Shown here piece by piece: positions 1-11,400 of a stretch of 64,000 bases of DNA (the stretch's first letter is position 1; each line of letters opens with the position of its first letter). Source of the DNA: Typha latifolia. Lineage: Eukaryota > Streptophyta > Magnoliopsida > Poales > Typhaceae. Position numbers and translations under genes: made by a program. The stretch lies in NCBI GenBank assembly GCA_019914945.1, contig CM034099.1:6014001-6078000 (forward strand), written 5' to 3'. The notes below the pieces were generated by a model. That model ran no database searches. It was given only the letters and a program-made list of their open reading frames with translations, and was not told where the DNA came from.

Positions 1-292
1 AAAGAAAAGGTCTCTAGATGAAATTTATTAGTTTCAAGCTGAAGATTACATCTAACACAAAAAAAAAAGAGAAAATATTTTGAACAAGTACGACAATTTT
101 GCCGAAAATGAACAGCACGTTTACTTTGTCCAGTCTTCTAAGGGGGAGTTTATGAGCTGTTAGTGCTATTCGTTCACATGGAATAGTCATTAGTAAACAG
201 GAACCGTAATATGATTTATTATATGTTAAATAGTACTTAGAAAAGGTCATGACCAACTTGTTTAAGATTTAATAGTGATCAAAGGTTGAGGT

Positions 293-300
293 CTATATAA
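293..300 (+). promoter_or_regulatory. TATA box of the HIPP gene
   Basis: CTATATAA lies about 90 bases before the proposed start codon at 388, a normal distance for a plant TATA box with a 50-60 base leader. Assignment rests on motif and spacing only. Confidence 0.5.
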
Positions 301-387
301 GCTTCAGTAGCCCTCAATATTAGCTCATTGTCCTTTAAAGTTTCTGCAATATATAACTATACTAGCTTCAACTATACTAGTGTAACG

Positions 388-939
388 ATGAAGGTTAGTA
401 CTATATATATATATATATATATATGCCAATATTATTAAAATATTTAATTAATTTTTGTGTTCTTATTCTTTTCTCCTCTTTCTTTCTGGCCTTCAAATCC
501 ATGCATGCAGAAGATTGTGCTGAAAGTTAGCATACTGTGTGACAAATGCAAGACCTGCATCATGAAGACTGTGGCTAAGCTTAGTGGTTAGTAAGTTATA
601 CTCATCTTATCTAGAATTATACATACGCCATTAGCTAAAGTACTAATATTTTTCTCTGGTATCCTTTTGATAGGCATAAAATCTCTAGCTCTGGACGTCG
701 AAAAATGTACGTTAACCGTCGTCGGGGACATTGACGCGGTGCTCATCGTGAAGGAATTGAGGAAGGTGAAGAAGGGGGTGGATATCGTTTCGATTGGCCC
801 CGAGAAAGAGGAAGAGAAGCAGAAAGAAGATGACAAGAAGAAGGAGCCGGACTGCAAATCTTTGCCTCTATGTTGCAATACTTGCAGGCCCACTGTTGTG
901 TTCTATGATGAGAACCCCAATGGTTGCATCATCAGTTAA
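388..939 (+). CDS. Heavy-metal-associated isoprenylated plant protein (HIPP-like), 115 aa
   Basis: Three exons: 388-393, 511-586 and 674-939, all with GT-AG introns and continuous phase. Exon 1 is only ATG AAG, so the protein begins MKKIVLKV; this tiny first exon was chosen because it restores the first beta strand of the HMA fold. A single HMA domain covers about residues 3-70, with the metal-binding CxxC at Cys12-Cys15 (CDKC) and a further Cys at 18. A Lys/Glu-rich linker follows (about 75-95), and the protein ends in CIIS, a CaaX box for isoprenylation. In this family such proteins bind soft metals and sit at membranes, and some are immune or transport partners; that is family knowledge, not shown here. 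Intron 1 contains a short (AT)n run at 402-424. Family assignment is firm; the metal and role are unknown. Confidence 0.88.
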
Positions 940-2596
940 CTGGGGCTTCATGACTAGGGTTTACAATTCATTTTTAGCTTCTATTCTGTAATTTTAATTT
1001 CATTTGTCTCAAGCTTGCAAGAATGTACGAGTTTCAATGCTAGTGGTTGCTTGTTTATGTGCTCAATTATTCACTATTGAGAAAATATTACTTCACCTTA
1101 CCACCTTACCATCTTACCATTGTGTTATAGAGTAATTTTTAATACTGCACGTAGATAAATGATAGATAACAAAATACACGTAGTTTACCTAAAAAACCTA
1201 GCTCTAATACTATATCAAGTAACCGATTAGCTCAAAATTAAGTTGTTAGGTAATCGACAAATAATACATAGAAAGATGAGAATACAACTAATTAAGCACC
1301 CAAAAGATGCATAGAGTCAGTAGATAAGCATTTTGTCTACTAAGGTCATCTTTCAAAGAGACAGTCTTCCTAATAGTTTGCTACTTTAATATATATATAT
1401 ATGTAATTAGGCCTTGTGATATTGGCCATCTCATTCATCTGATACTATTGGGATTTGAATAATTCCAACGATGAAGACAATAATTAGGCATTCTTAAGAA
1501 CAGCCATGGGGATTCCCAGTTGACAAATGAGAAGCTTTGACATTGCTAATCAAAAGTCGTCTTCTCCATAAGAGATAAGAGAAAAGATCAAAGAAAAGAA
1601 AGAAAGAAACAAAGAGTAACTACTCTTGTAGATAGCTAGCTATCTTTTCCAACAACTTACAAAGTATTGGTTAATCTTGTCCTTAGTTGCAGGTACGACG
1701 ATTTAAATTTAATTAGGACCAACGAAAGTGCAAGCAAGTGGAAGTTGTTTTCATGGTATATATGTATCTTTCTAGACAAGGGAAATTAAAAGAAAAAGAA
1801 AGAAAGAAAGAACTAGTAGTTGTCGACTGTCGTGGAACTAATTAATTAATTAAGATGGTAGAAGATACCAAAGTATGATTAATTATAGGAAGTTTTATAA
1901 ACAAACACGCTGTTCTCATTTCATCCAAATTTCTCTTACAACTAATGAGTGCAATTAGTTTTAATTAAGTTTATAATGAATAAACCTTACTAGTTAGCGG
2001 TGAGTGGAGAAGTAACGTCGACTCCATCCACTGTAATATTTAATTTTTTTTAATCCTATGGACTCCACAATGTCTTTAAAACTAATTAAAATTTTAAATC
2101 TATATAAGAGAAATAATCTACGGCCACAAAAAAAAATGGCAGACAAAATCATCGCCAACAACAATCAACTATCTAATTAGGTTTTTAATCCTGTGATTTA
2201 AGTAAATTTTATAAATATTAGTTTTAATTTAATAATTAGTTTAATTACTGAAATGGTGGATCACGTCAAAATTGATAACGATGAAACAAAATTTAAAAAA
2301 ATTCACTGAGAAATTGACAAAAAATGATCTCTTATCAGATTTTAATTTATAACAATAATATTTTAAATAGAATTTAATTTTCTTAAATTTGTCCCCTTCC
2401 CTAAAAATTCGAGCTCCTTGATTGAACTTAGGGGTATATAAACATAATAAAACCTATATTAAGAGAAGTGGGATGAGATGCTAATGACCGGCCCATTTAT
2501 GGGCCTGTTGAGATCCTTGATTGGATCCAAGCCCATTGAGACCAATCTCTCAAAATAAAATTCCCAAAGTTGTTCATATGTTTATATAATTATAAT

Positions 2597-2661
<65 letters not shown>

Positions 2662-2842
2662 TGTGTATATGAATGTTTATACGAATGATGGAAATAATTG
2701 ATGGAAATAATTATTGATTAATAAGTATTATAGACACTATTTCAACTATTATTTGAGTCCTAAAGAAGTTAGCAAAGCCATACTAAATGGGTATTTTGGT
2801 GGATGATCGATAAAGATGACTCCTCCGAGGGGCTTAAAGATT
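940..2842. other. Intergenic, AT-rich, no gene seen
   Basis: No coding stretch supported on either strand. It contains short AT runs, an inverted GGCCCAT/ATGGGCC pair at about 2491-2506 (see findings) and a long (AT)n microsatellite. Confidence 0.6.
2601..2658. repeat. (AT)n microsatellite, about 58 bp
   Basis: Uninterrupted AT dinucleotides read directly. Likely length-polymorphic. Confidence 0.95.
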
Positions 2843-3175
2843 ATTGGCGGAGCAGTTTTCGTGTTTCGACAAGCTAATTATACTCTAATTTTTACAGATG
2901 CTCGATGTGGTTGGTATAAGTCGATCCTAATAGCAGAAGCGGTTGCTGTCTGAGAAGTGCTTATGTTCTTGAAAGACAAGAGAATCCTAAACATTATCAT
3001 TGAGTCTGACTCACTCCTCTTAGTTAACTCTTTGAAAAGGATTATGAAGCTAGCTTGGTTCATAAAGAATATAGTTGCTGACGTTAAATTTCTTACTTGT
3101 AATTATTAAAATTATAAAGTTATTCATATTTTTAGAGAGAATAATCGTTGCTGCTGATTGGTTTACTAGTTATGG
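2843..3175 (+). pseudogene. RNase H-like domain remnant of a non-LTR retrotransposon
   Basis: The plus strand reads as a plant RVT_3-type RNase H domain: an opening GGAVFVF strand, then an AEAVAV helix, the core strand with IIESDSLLLVNSL (the Asp is kept) and a closing HIFRENNR stretch. The frame carries TGA at 2951-2953 and TAA at 3107-3109, and a frameshift near 3150 is needed to continue into ADWFTSYG. No reverse transcriptase or endonuclease was seen next to it. This is a dead fragment, probably from a LINE-like element that carried an RNase H domain. Confidence 0.6.
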
Positions 3176-3538
3176 TAGAACAGTAAGTGGCGAAAGTTAA
3201 TTTCTAATATATTTTATTTGTTTAAAAAAATTATGTATGGAGTTGTAATTGAACGATGACAGAATTTTAATAAAATGACATCAGCCGACGGCTTTCTCAA
3301 AAAATAAATAAAACTCGAATAGTGGAATGAATAACTTCCAGCTGAGGGCTGAGATTTCGAGACAGTCTCCAAAACGTACGGCTGAGATTTCAAGACACAA
3401 GTATCCAACCGGCACCCACGGCGAACGTTAACCCCCGAACCCAATCCACTTACCATTGTTACTTGAACCCAGGGCTTTTGGACTTTTGGTTTTGGCTACT
3501 CTCCTCCCTCCTCTATCCATTTTCCTCCTCCTCCTACA

Positions 3539-6500
3539 ATGGCGACTACCTTCTCTCTCTCCTCCTCACAGGTAAACTCCTCTCTTCACCTCTCTCCCCT
3601 CACTTTTGCTTAAAAACCCTAGAAGAGTTGCTTGCATAACAATGGAAATCTCTTTGCCGATTAACCTGCAGGCCCGCTATGGCAACGACGCCTTCGCCGC
3701 TAGGGCGGCTACATCTCGGACTAAAGCCTCGCCTCCTCTCTCTGCCCACCGATTCGGAGGAGCGGCTTCTGCTGTTACGACCAACTCTAGTCTCCGCCTC
3801 CTTTCGTCGCCAAAATTTCCTCCAATGCCTGTTTCGGATGCAGGCCTGCGGCGCCGGAGAACGGCGTGCGTGGCTGCCGCAAACTCCGCGGAGAAGGAAG
3901 TAAGTGGAAGGTCATAACTTTCGAGAAGGAAATGCCATATCTTTCTTGCATTGGATTCTATTAGCTTACTATAGTTCTTAACAAGAATGCATTAGTATAT
4001 TCTTTAAATTGTAGTTATTAATTCTGGGCGCTCTCCAAACGCCTAGGCGCCACATCATCCGTTGTCCGCTCGTCTACTGCCTATACCCTTTTGAAACCTT
4101 GGTGTTCATAGGATCCTATTTTAATCTAATTTTTTCTCTATGTAAAATGTAAAATCCAAGGCCTTTGTCAATCTATTACAGGATAAATTGACTGTTGTTA
4201 GAAGTATTTCTTTCGTTGGCTTAAAGTATTGTTACTGGAGTCTTCTGTTTTCGGTTTTTAGTTATTGATTGCCTTCTACTACTTTTAGGGTATTGAACTG
4301 CAAGCAGAAGTAACGAAGAAGTGCTTCTTTGATGTGGAAATTGGAGGGGAGCCTGTGGGTAGAATAATTATGGGCCTTTTTGGGGAGGTTGTTCCTAAGA
4401 CTGCCGAGAATTTTTTTGCCTTGTGCACTGGTAAGCCTTCACAGTGGTATTGTTTATCTCAAATTCATCTACAGATGTTATTCTAACTTAGTCTTAACTT
4501 TGCAGGAGAGAAAGGCTATGGTTATAAGGGATGCTCCTTCCACCGTATTATCAAAGATTTTATGATTCAGGGAGGGGATTTCCAGAACGGGAATGTGAGA
4601 TTTCAACCTTTAACTTGTATTACTTGTGTGTTTGTTCCTTTTGCTGCTTCTATACGTTGTAGGCTTCGTGAAGGTACCTCTTCTTCTGTGATTTTGAAAA
4701 GGAAAGCTACCACAATATGTTCTTATAAATTGTTCTTCTTTGACTGTAACAGTTCATAGCCATTAAGTTTGCTTCCATCTTTTGCTGCCATTTATGTTCC
4801 TTTCTTGGCATTAGCTGAATATGCTAATTGTTTATCTCCAACTGAATTCTTTTTCTAATGGGAGGACAAAAAAACTGCTGTGTACTATTAGCTTAAATAA
4901 AACTAAGTAGGTAACAATAATATATCATTTAATTTCAATGATCTTTTAACTTCCTAGCAGAATAATTTTGAAGATGCATCACAGTGAACTATGCAAAGAT
5001 AATAGAAGAATCTCTAAATATTGTGATAGCATATATTATCGTGTTGCAATTTCTAGTACAAAGTAAGCACTTTGGGCAAATTATACCAGATTTACTCTCT
5101 GCAAAACTTTTATAAGTTGGTTTTCAAGATGCATGTAGTCATGTGCTCCACAGAACTATTTTTCCTTAGTTGTTATATATTTATATGTTCTACAAGAGGA
5201 CCACGTAGTTTAACAATTCATTGAAAGTAAAGTTGTCGATTATGTTCATATGATCAGAATGTTGTCTCTTCTTGGCTATAGGGTACTGGTGGAAGGAGTA
5301 TTTATGGTTCAAATTTTGCTGATGAAAACTTCACATGTAAGTGCTTTATCATCGTATTGTGCAACTTTGCTAGAAGTATCTTTCATCTAGAAGCTACATT
5401 TGTTATATTTCATCTAGAGGTCCTTTTGTTATATTCACCAGGATTTGGCATATTTCACCTTAATTTTTAACTCTAGACTTGTTTTACTTTCTAATAAATT
5501 TATTTAGAGAAGACCTGGCCAAGGTCTTGATGACATTAATTTTTTCCGAATATAAAAAGAGAGGGAAGTTAGACTTGTTATTATCATTCAGAATCGCCCC
5601 TGTGAAACTCGAGCTATCAGTTATTATCCGGGAGAAGAGTGGATAACCCCTCATCTTTATACCAAGGAGAAATTTCGAATCCAAAGCATCTTTTCCATGT
5701 TCACCATCAATACCCTGCCTTTTCTTCTCCCAGTCTAGCAGTTCACTAAACTAGTTAGACCACCATCCTCTCATACCTAGACAATAATGAAGCTGAATGT
5801 CTTCCCACCAAAGTGAATGTATAGCTAGAGAGAAAGAGCTTGTCATTTTCAGTGGATACAATAAAAGTAAAACCAGTGATTTAACTTGTTACATAACCTA
5901 ATATTGTAATTCCATCCTCTTTGGTATTTACTTTTCCAGTGTCATTCTTAAGCAACAACAACAAGAGTAGAAAAGCTTATGCCCTAATTTTATTAACTTT
6001 TGTACACGAATAATTTCTGAGATCATATCCATCATATCCAAAAAATTTCGCAAGTGAGAAAATTTAGGTGATTGAGAAAACTTCTATTTGGAGGGTATAA
6101 TAGTATCAGTGGCATGATTCATCAGCGGACTCTTTGTTTTACTTTTGCAGTAAAGCATGTTGGTCCTGGAATACTAAGCATGGCAAATGCTGGTCCTGAT
6201 ACCAACGGCAGCCAGTTTTTTATATGCACAGTGAAGGTAAGTTGTGTTCCAAGTGCTATAATCCCTTTCTTTCCATGTAATTCTACTCTATCTTTCTAGT
6301 ATACATGTAAGCTACAATGTTATTGGCACGAAAATCTTCAGGACTATCCTCCATCTCCCTACCCTAGTCAGTTCTATTTTTGGGTTTAAAGACTTAGCTT
6401 CCTAGAAGACACTTAATATATGGGCGGACCACACTATCTGTGTTGTTTATTAAATGAATTGATGTACTGCAGACTCCCTGGCTGGACAACCGTCATGTCG

Positions 6501-6628
6501 TCTTCGGACATGTCTTGGAGGGAATGGATGTCGTACGGAAACTCGAATCGCAGGAAACTAGCAGATCTGATGTCCCACGGCTGCCCTGCAGGATTGTTAA
6601 TTGTGGTGAGCTGCCTTTGGATGACTGA
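3539..6628 (+). CDS. CYP20-3: Chloroplast peptidyl-prolyl cis-trans isomerase, cyclophilin CYP20-3 (ROC4) type, 262 aa
   Basis: Seven exons: 3539-3571, 3672-3899, 4289-4430, 4506-4594, 5282-5336, 6151-6236 and 6473-6628; all GT-AG, with phase conserved. Residues 1 to about 85 are rich in Ser, Ala and Arg with few acids, as in a chloroplast transit peptide. The cyclophilin domain runs from about residue 95 to the end. Active-site residues are visible: Arg, Phe and Gln in [16 protein letters not shown], Phe in GSQFFICTV, and Trp and His in [12 protein letters not shown]. The C-terminus [13 protein letters not shown] keeps the Cys-x4-Cys pair which in Arabidopsis CYP20-3 takes part in redox control and in partnership with the cysteine synthase complex. 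Length matches the family (about 260). A related plastid cyclophilin is the only serious alternative. Intron 2 (about 4030-4080) contains GCCTAGGCGCC-type sequence typical of dispersed repeats. Confidence 0.93.
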
Positions 6629-7955
6629 ATGGATTTGTTGTAATGTCAGATCACAATCAGTTGTCTTTCAGATTCTTCACCTTGCTGTATGTCTGCCTTC
6701 TTGCTCCTCTCGCTTGGATACTTTCCCCTCCAATGTTTTCTTGAGGAGTTTAAGCAGAGAGATTTCACAGTGGCATGTTATTGCATTAGATCTCGTAATT
6801 AGAGTGGACAGAGGATTTGTAATATCCTGATGGATGCACTTCATCATTTTTACTTTATGAATACAAGGACGCACTTCCGAAGGTAAATTATATGATTAAC
6901 CCCTTCCTTTATTGTACCATTGAAATATCATTTTCGTGAACTCTGTTTGGGTATTATGCATATCTACTGCATGTTACTCTTAATGTCTATGCAGTACTCA
7001 ACTGGATGACAGTTAAAGTTTGCATCTGCATCTTAAATTCACCTAGTGCCTGTGTGATATGTTACTATTTAGTTAATTGTTCTCATGGAGCACTCTCATG
7101 TTGAAGAATTGCACATGTTTATGCTGTGCTAATTGCCTTCTGCTCTATTATGGAGGGAGGGTTATGGCTTCCTAGTGATCTGAGTGAATCTATGGCGTCC
7201 TTAGTTGAAAGGCATATACATATTTAGGCCCTATTGTTCCTTCCTATTGCTTCTTTTCCAAGGAGGGAACCCTTTTATGGAAAGTGGGGAATTCTTGAAA
7301 GGGAGGGAAGTAATATTACACACTCTATATATGTATGTAAACCATGCAAGGATCCCTTGCTAAAGGAGCAGATGTTGCACACCAACAACCTTTCAAAACT
7401 CTAAGGTATAGCTTCTCTTTTCCTTCATACTTCTCATATGCAGAGAGAGAGAGAAGTGAGAATTTAACGGTGTCTCAATTAAACTGATGTTATTGAGATT
7501 TGGATTTAGATATACTCATATTGTAGCGTGTGAAATAGATCTATTTACTTATCGCACTAAACAACATATGTATTATATTAATATATACATATACTTTGAC
7601 GATTATCTCACTTAGTTCGGCCTAAAATCAAATTATCTCTACACTTTTATTTGTATTACTTTGCCTCCTCTTTGATGTAGACTAAAGAAAAATTGCTTAA
7701 CTTTTTCATCCAAATTTAATAGAGAAAGTGTAATTTTTCTAAAAAAAATTATTAGAGGAAAAATTTCCACCATATTGAATATTAAATATTAGAATTGTCC
7801 TTCTCATTCCATTAAAATTTAATCACGATATCTTTTACTTTCAACCTCTTAAAAGATTTATATTGACTCAAATAATGAAATTATTAATATAATAAAAGCA
7901 TTATGATAATTTACAATTTATTTATTAAGTTGGATAAAAATTTAACAATTTCTAA

Positions 7956-7995
<40 letters not shown>

Positions 7996-8084
7996 AAAAG
8001 TTCGGTGGACGGTTGATTATAGGCATAACCGTGTAATTTGAAATTTACCCATTTTTTTATTATTATAAAATCCCGAAATTATTT
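6629..8084. other. 3' UTR of the cyclophilin gene and intergenic sequence
   Basis: Holds the cyclophilin 3' UTR, AT-rich spacer and an (AT)n run at about 7960-7993. No further gene supported. Confidence 0.6.
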
Positions 8085-8434
8085 ATGTTCCGGTTTTGTC
8101 GCGCTGGCAAACCAACTCATCGAGCGCGGGAGAGCGAAGAGCTATCTAGAGAGAGAAAGAGGAGAGAGAAAGAGGAGAGAAGTTTCATGGCAGAGCAAAA
8201 CCCTCTCTTGAGGAGATCTCAAAATCCCAGATCTCTCCCCCCCTCTCCCGAGTCTCCCTCCATGGAGAGCTCGACCGGGTCTTCTTTCTCTCTTTCCAAT
8301 CCCAGGAATACCCCCCATGTCCTCTTCTTCTTCTTCTTCCTCCTCCTCCTCCTACCATCCCTACCACACACAAGAAGAGGAAAGAAGAGAAAGAAGCCAT
8401 AGTGTATACGCAAAAGGCCATTTTTTTCACCTAA
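8085..8434 (+). other. Likely 5' UTR of the CesA-like gene
   Basis: GA-rich then CT-rich sequence with (TCT)n and (TCC)n runs, in a position where a 5' leader is expected. Upstream ATGs at 8187, 8262 and 8317 open short frames that either stop or join exon 2 out of frame, so they are more likely uORFs than the main start. A longer Ser-rich N-terminus from 8317 would hit TAA in exon 2. Confidence 0.4.
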
Positions 8435-11400
8435 ATGGACAACCCGGTGAGGAAAATTTGCTTCCTTTCTTACTGCAGATTGTCTTTTTTGTTTGTTTGT
8501 TTGTTTTGCATTGTTAAGCTTTGTGCCGTAGTTAGTTTTATTGGGCATTCGAGATTTCATTCTGATTACTAAATTAACGTATCAATTTCACATTAGAGAT
8601 GGCATTTTTTTTCACATGCAACTCTGCTACTACTTTATGACATTGTGTATAATACTTTAAATAGAAATATTCTCCTCAAAATTGCTAGTCTCCTCTGTAA
8701 TTTAGAATAATTTTTATCTCGAGGAAGAATCTTTGTCCTTCGCTATAGTTTCCATCTGAAATGAATTAACTACCTGAGTATTTATTATGAAACTGCTAAC
8801 CGGCTTTGTGGCATATTATCAGGCCATCACCTTACGTATAACATGTGCCATGAGCCAGCTTTCTAATAGCAGTGGAGACCTCTTGCTACATGACATTCAA
8901 TTTTCTTACGAAGTGTAAATTTGTCACGGCTTGGGCTTGAGTGCTTGACCTTGTAGAAATACAGTGTGACTGGAAACTCACTTGTATTATTCTTATTTGT
9001 TTATGCTTGCTGTTATTTGCTCGTATTTTCATGCTAATGATGGATAACTTGGTTAGCTTATTATTTTGTTTTTTGTTTCCTTTTTACCATGTCCGAAGCA
9101 GTCATAATTTTTTCTTTAAGTTTATATACTTATTATTTATGAAAAAAATCGGTAAGCCTAAATGGTATTTTAATGTTTGGTGGACATACATGAAGAAGTT
9201 TGTAGTGTGATTCATTAACATGCATCCATGACATGACGAATGAAATTGTAGAACACTACATTTTTCTTTACCATATGATGACATTTCTTCTAATAATACT
9301 CAAAGCAAAGAAATTTGTCATAGTTCATGGCTGGTTCTGAAAAGGAGGTTGTCTTATTTTTTAATTGTTGACTGTAGCTATAATTCTCAATATGTATGTT
9401 GTTGACATGGTCTTGTTCTGTCTTAAGCTAGTTAGATAATCAAAGGAAAGTTGAATTCTTTTTGTATCAGTTGAGCCCTGTTCAAATTCGCACTTGTCTA
9501 AGGCCTTCATTTGTTCCTCTGCTTTATAGATTGGAAAGGAGGTACATAATCAAGTTTGCCAAGTTTGCCAATGTTGGCTACGGTCTCATCAAGGTGAGAA
9601 GCCATTTTTTTCTTGCACTGAGTGTTTATTTTAAGTCCGCAGGACCTTTATGAGTTCATATGGAAAATGGGAAGTCAACCATGACAAAATGCAATGGTCT
9701 TTATAATGCACACAAGCTTGTTGTTGTCTTTTGGTCTTTATTATGTGAACTTGTAGTAGTATTATTATGTTGTGTTTTTTTTTTTGCATATATACCCTTC
9801 AAAAATCCTTATTTTCTTATATGCCCCTCTAAAGTTGATATTTGTATATATACCCCTCAAAACACATTGTTTTTGTATTTTTGTATGTATACTTTTTAAA
9901 ACTCTTTTTTTTTTTCACATAGATACTCCTTGAAATTAACTAATTTTTAAAATTTGAACAATTTAAAAAAGGACAAAAATATTCTTATTCTAGTTTCATA
10001 GATTTCTCCTAGTTAAGGGTATTTTTATCTTTTCTCTAATAAATTATTGAGTCTTAGATTGGAAAATAATTGGGAGGATATTTATGCAAATAATATATGT
10101 TTTGAGAGGAATTATGCAAATATTAATTTTAAAGTCACAGACAAGTAAATAAGAGATTTTCTAAGGGTATAAATACAAAAAATCCTATTATGTTTATAGT
10201 GCTTGAATTGACAGATAATCCAAAGCAGAATCTGATTGTCTAAGAAATATTATTGTTTTTATAGGGACCTGTCCAATACTTGAAAATGAACTACAATGTA
10301 CTTCTGGTATCTTGACATCTAACTCAAGTTACATCCTGGATTCGGACAACTTGGGAAGTTCTTCAGCTCTCTATGAACAAGTACACGATGATGATAATTT
10401 ACAGTGTCCAAAGACAGTCTTTACAATAGATGTTCCTGAAAGGAGGACCATTCAGAAGGGTCAAAGGGCAAGTACCTAAGACCATCTGGCTTTCTAGATT
10501 TATATTCTTTGATTTAACTTAGGTTTGAAAGATTGCCCTTCTTAATCCTTAATTTTAGCCCTTTAGAATGATAATACTTGTGAATTACAGCACGTACACA
10601 CAGAGCTACCTTCACGATTCATAAAGGCCTGTACTTTCAAGCATCCAACTTTTGGCATTTGGAATTGGGAAAAAGGTTGTCTTAAACCTTCGCCTTCTTA
10701 TCAGTTTAGTGATATTTAATTGTCATTTTTTAGTTTCGTTAAATATATAGGATACTTACAACTTCAGACTGAAATTGTTGCCTTATGTACTTGAAGTTTA
10801 TGATGATCCTTTCTTTTTATTGGTTGAAGCTGGACTAAGATTACAACCACAACCATCAGCCTTGATGAGCTCTAGAACTAATTTTTGGAGGGAAAGGCTT
10901 CAAAAATGGAAGCTTGCTCAGGAAAAGATATCCTCTGCGGAAATAAACCAGGAGAAACTTCTTGAAGAAGATGATTCTGGTCTTCTATCTGATGTGGAAT
11001 TTGACCAAATGAAAATGTAAGAATGTCACTGTAAGGTTTTCCATGCTCTTTTACATTTATTTTATCAATTTTAAGAAACATGTGTAATATTTGAAATGAA
11101 TCCTGAGTGGATGGTCTTCACTTGTGGGCTTTATGGCCATATTCAGAAGCTAATTGTCATCTTTGAGAAAGTACATGGCTAACACAGTGCAATACGGTCC
11201 TTGCTTCATCATTTCAACCTTTCTAGATCTCTAAATGTTGTCATTTTTACTCCTTATTAAGATTATTCCAATGATAAGAGGAACTTGTGCAGAACTCCTA
11301 GGTTTATGAGCCTAAACTACAATCAACACTCTGCCAACTAGACTTGTCTTATCTTTTTCTTTAACTTGTCATCAGTTTCTATAAGTTGAGATCAGGTTGA

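Noticed and set aside
8187..8402. Open frame beginning MAEQNPLLRRSQNP as an N-terminus of the CesA-like protein
   Set aside because: It runs into low-complexity Phe/Leu from a CT repeat and stops at 8402 without a donor that joins exon 2 in frame.
8317..8446. Ser-rich frame MSSSSSSSSSSSYHPY ending at the 8446 donor
   Set aside because: It leaves one base of carry-over; joining to the exon at 9530 gives TAA within seven codons, and another acceptor at 9470 gives TAG. The short frame from 8435 fits instead.
8938..8960. Resemblance of CTTGACCTTGTA to a tasiR-ARF sequence
   Set aside because: Only about 14 bases match and there is no miR390 target site or phased context; it lies in a CesA intron.
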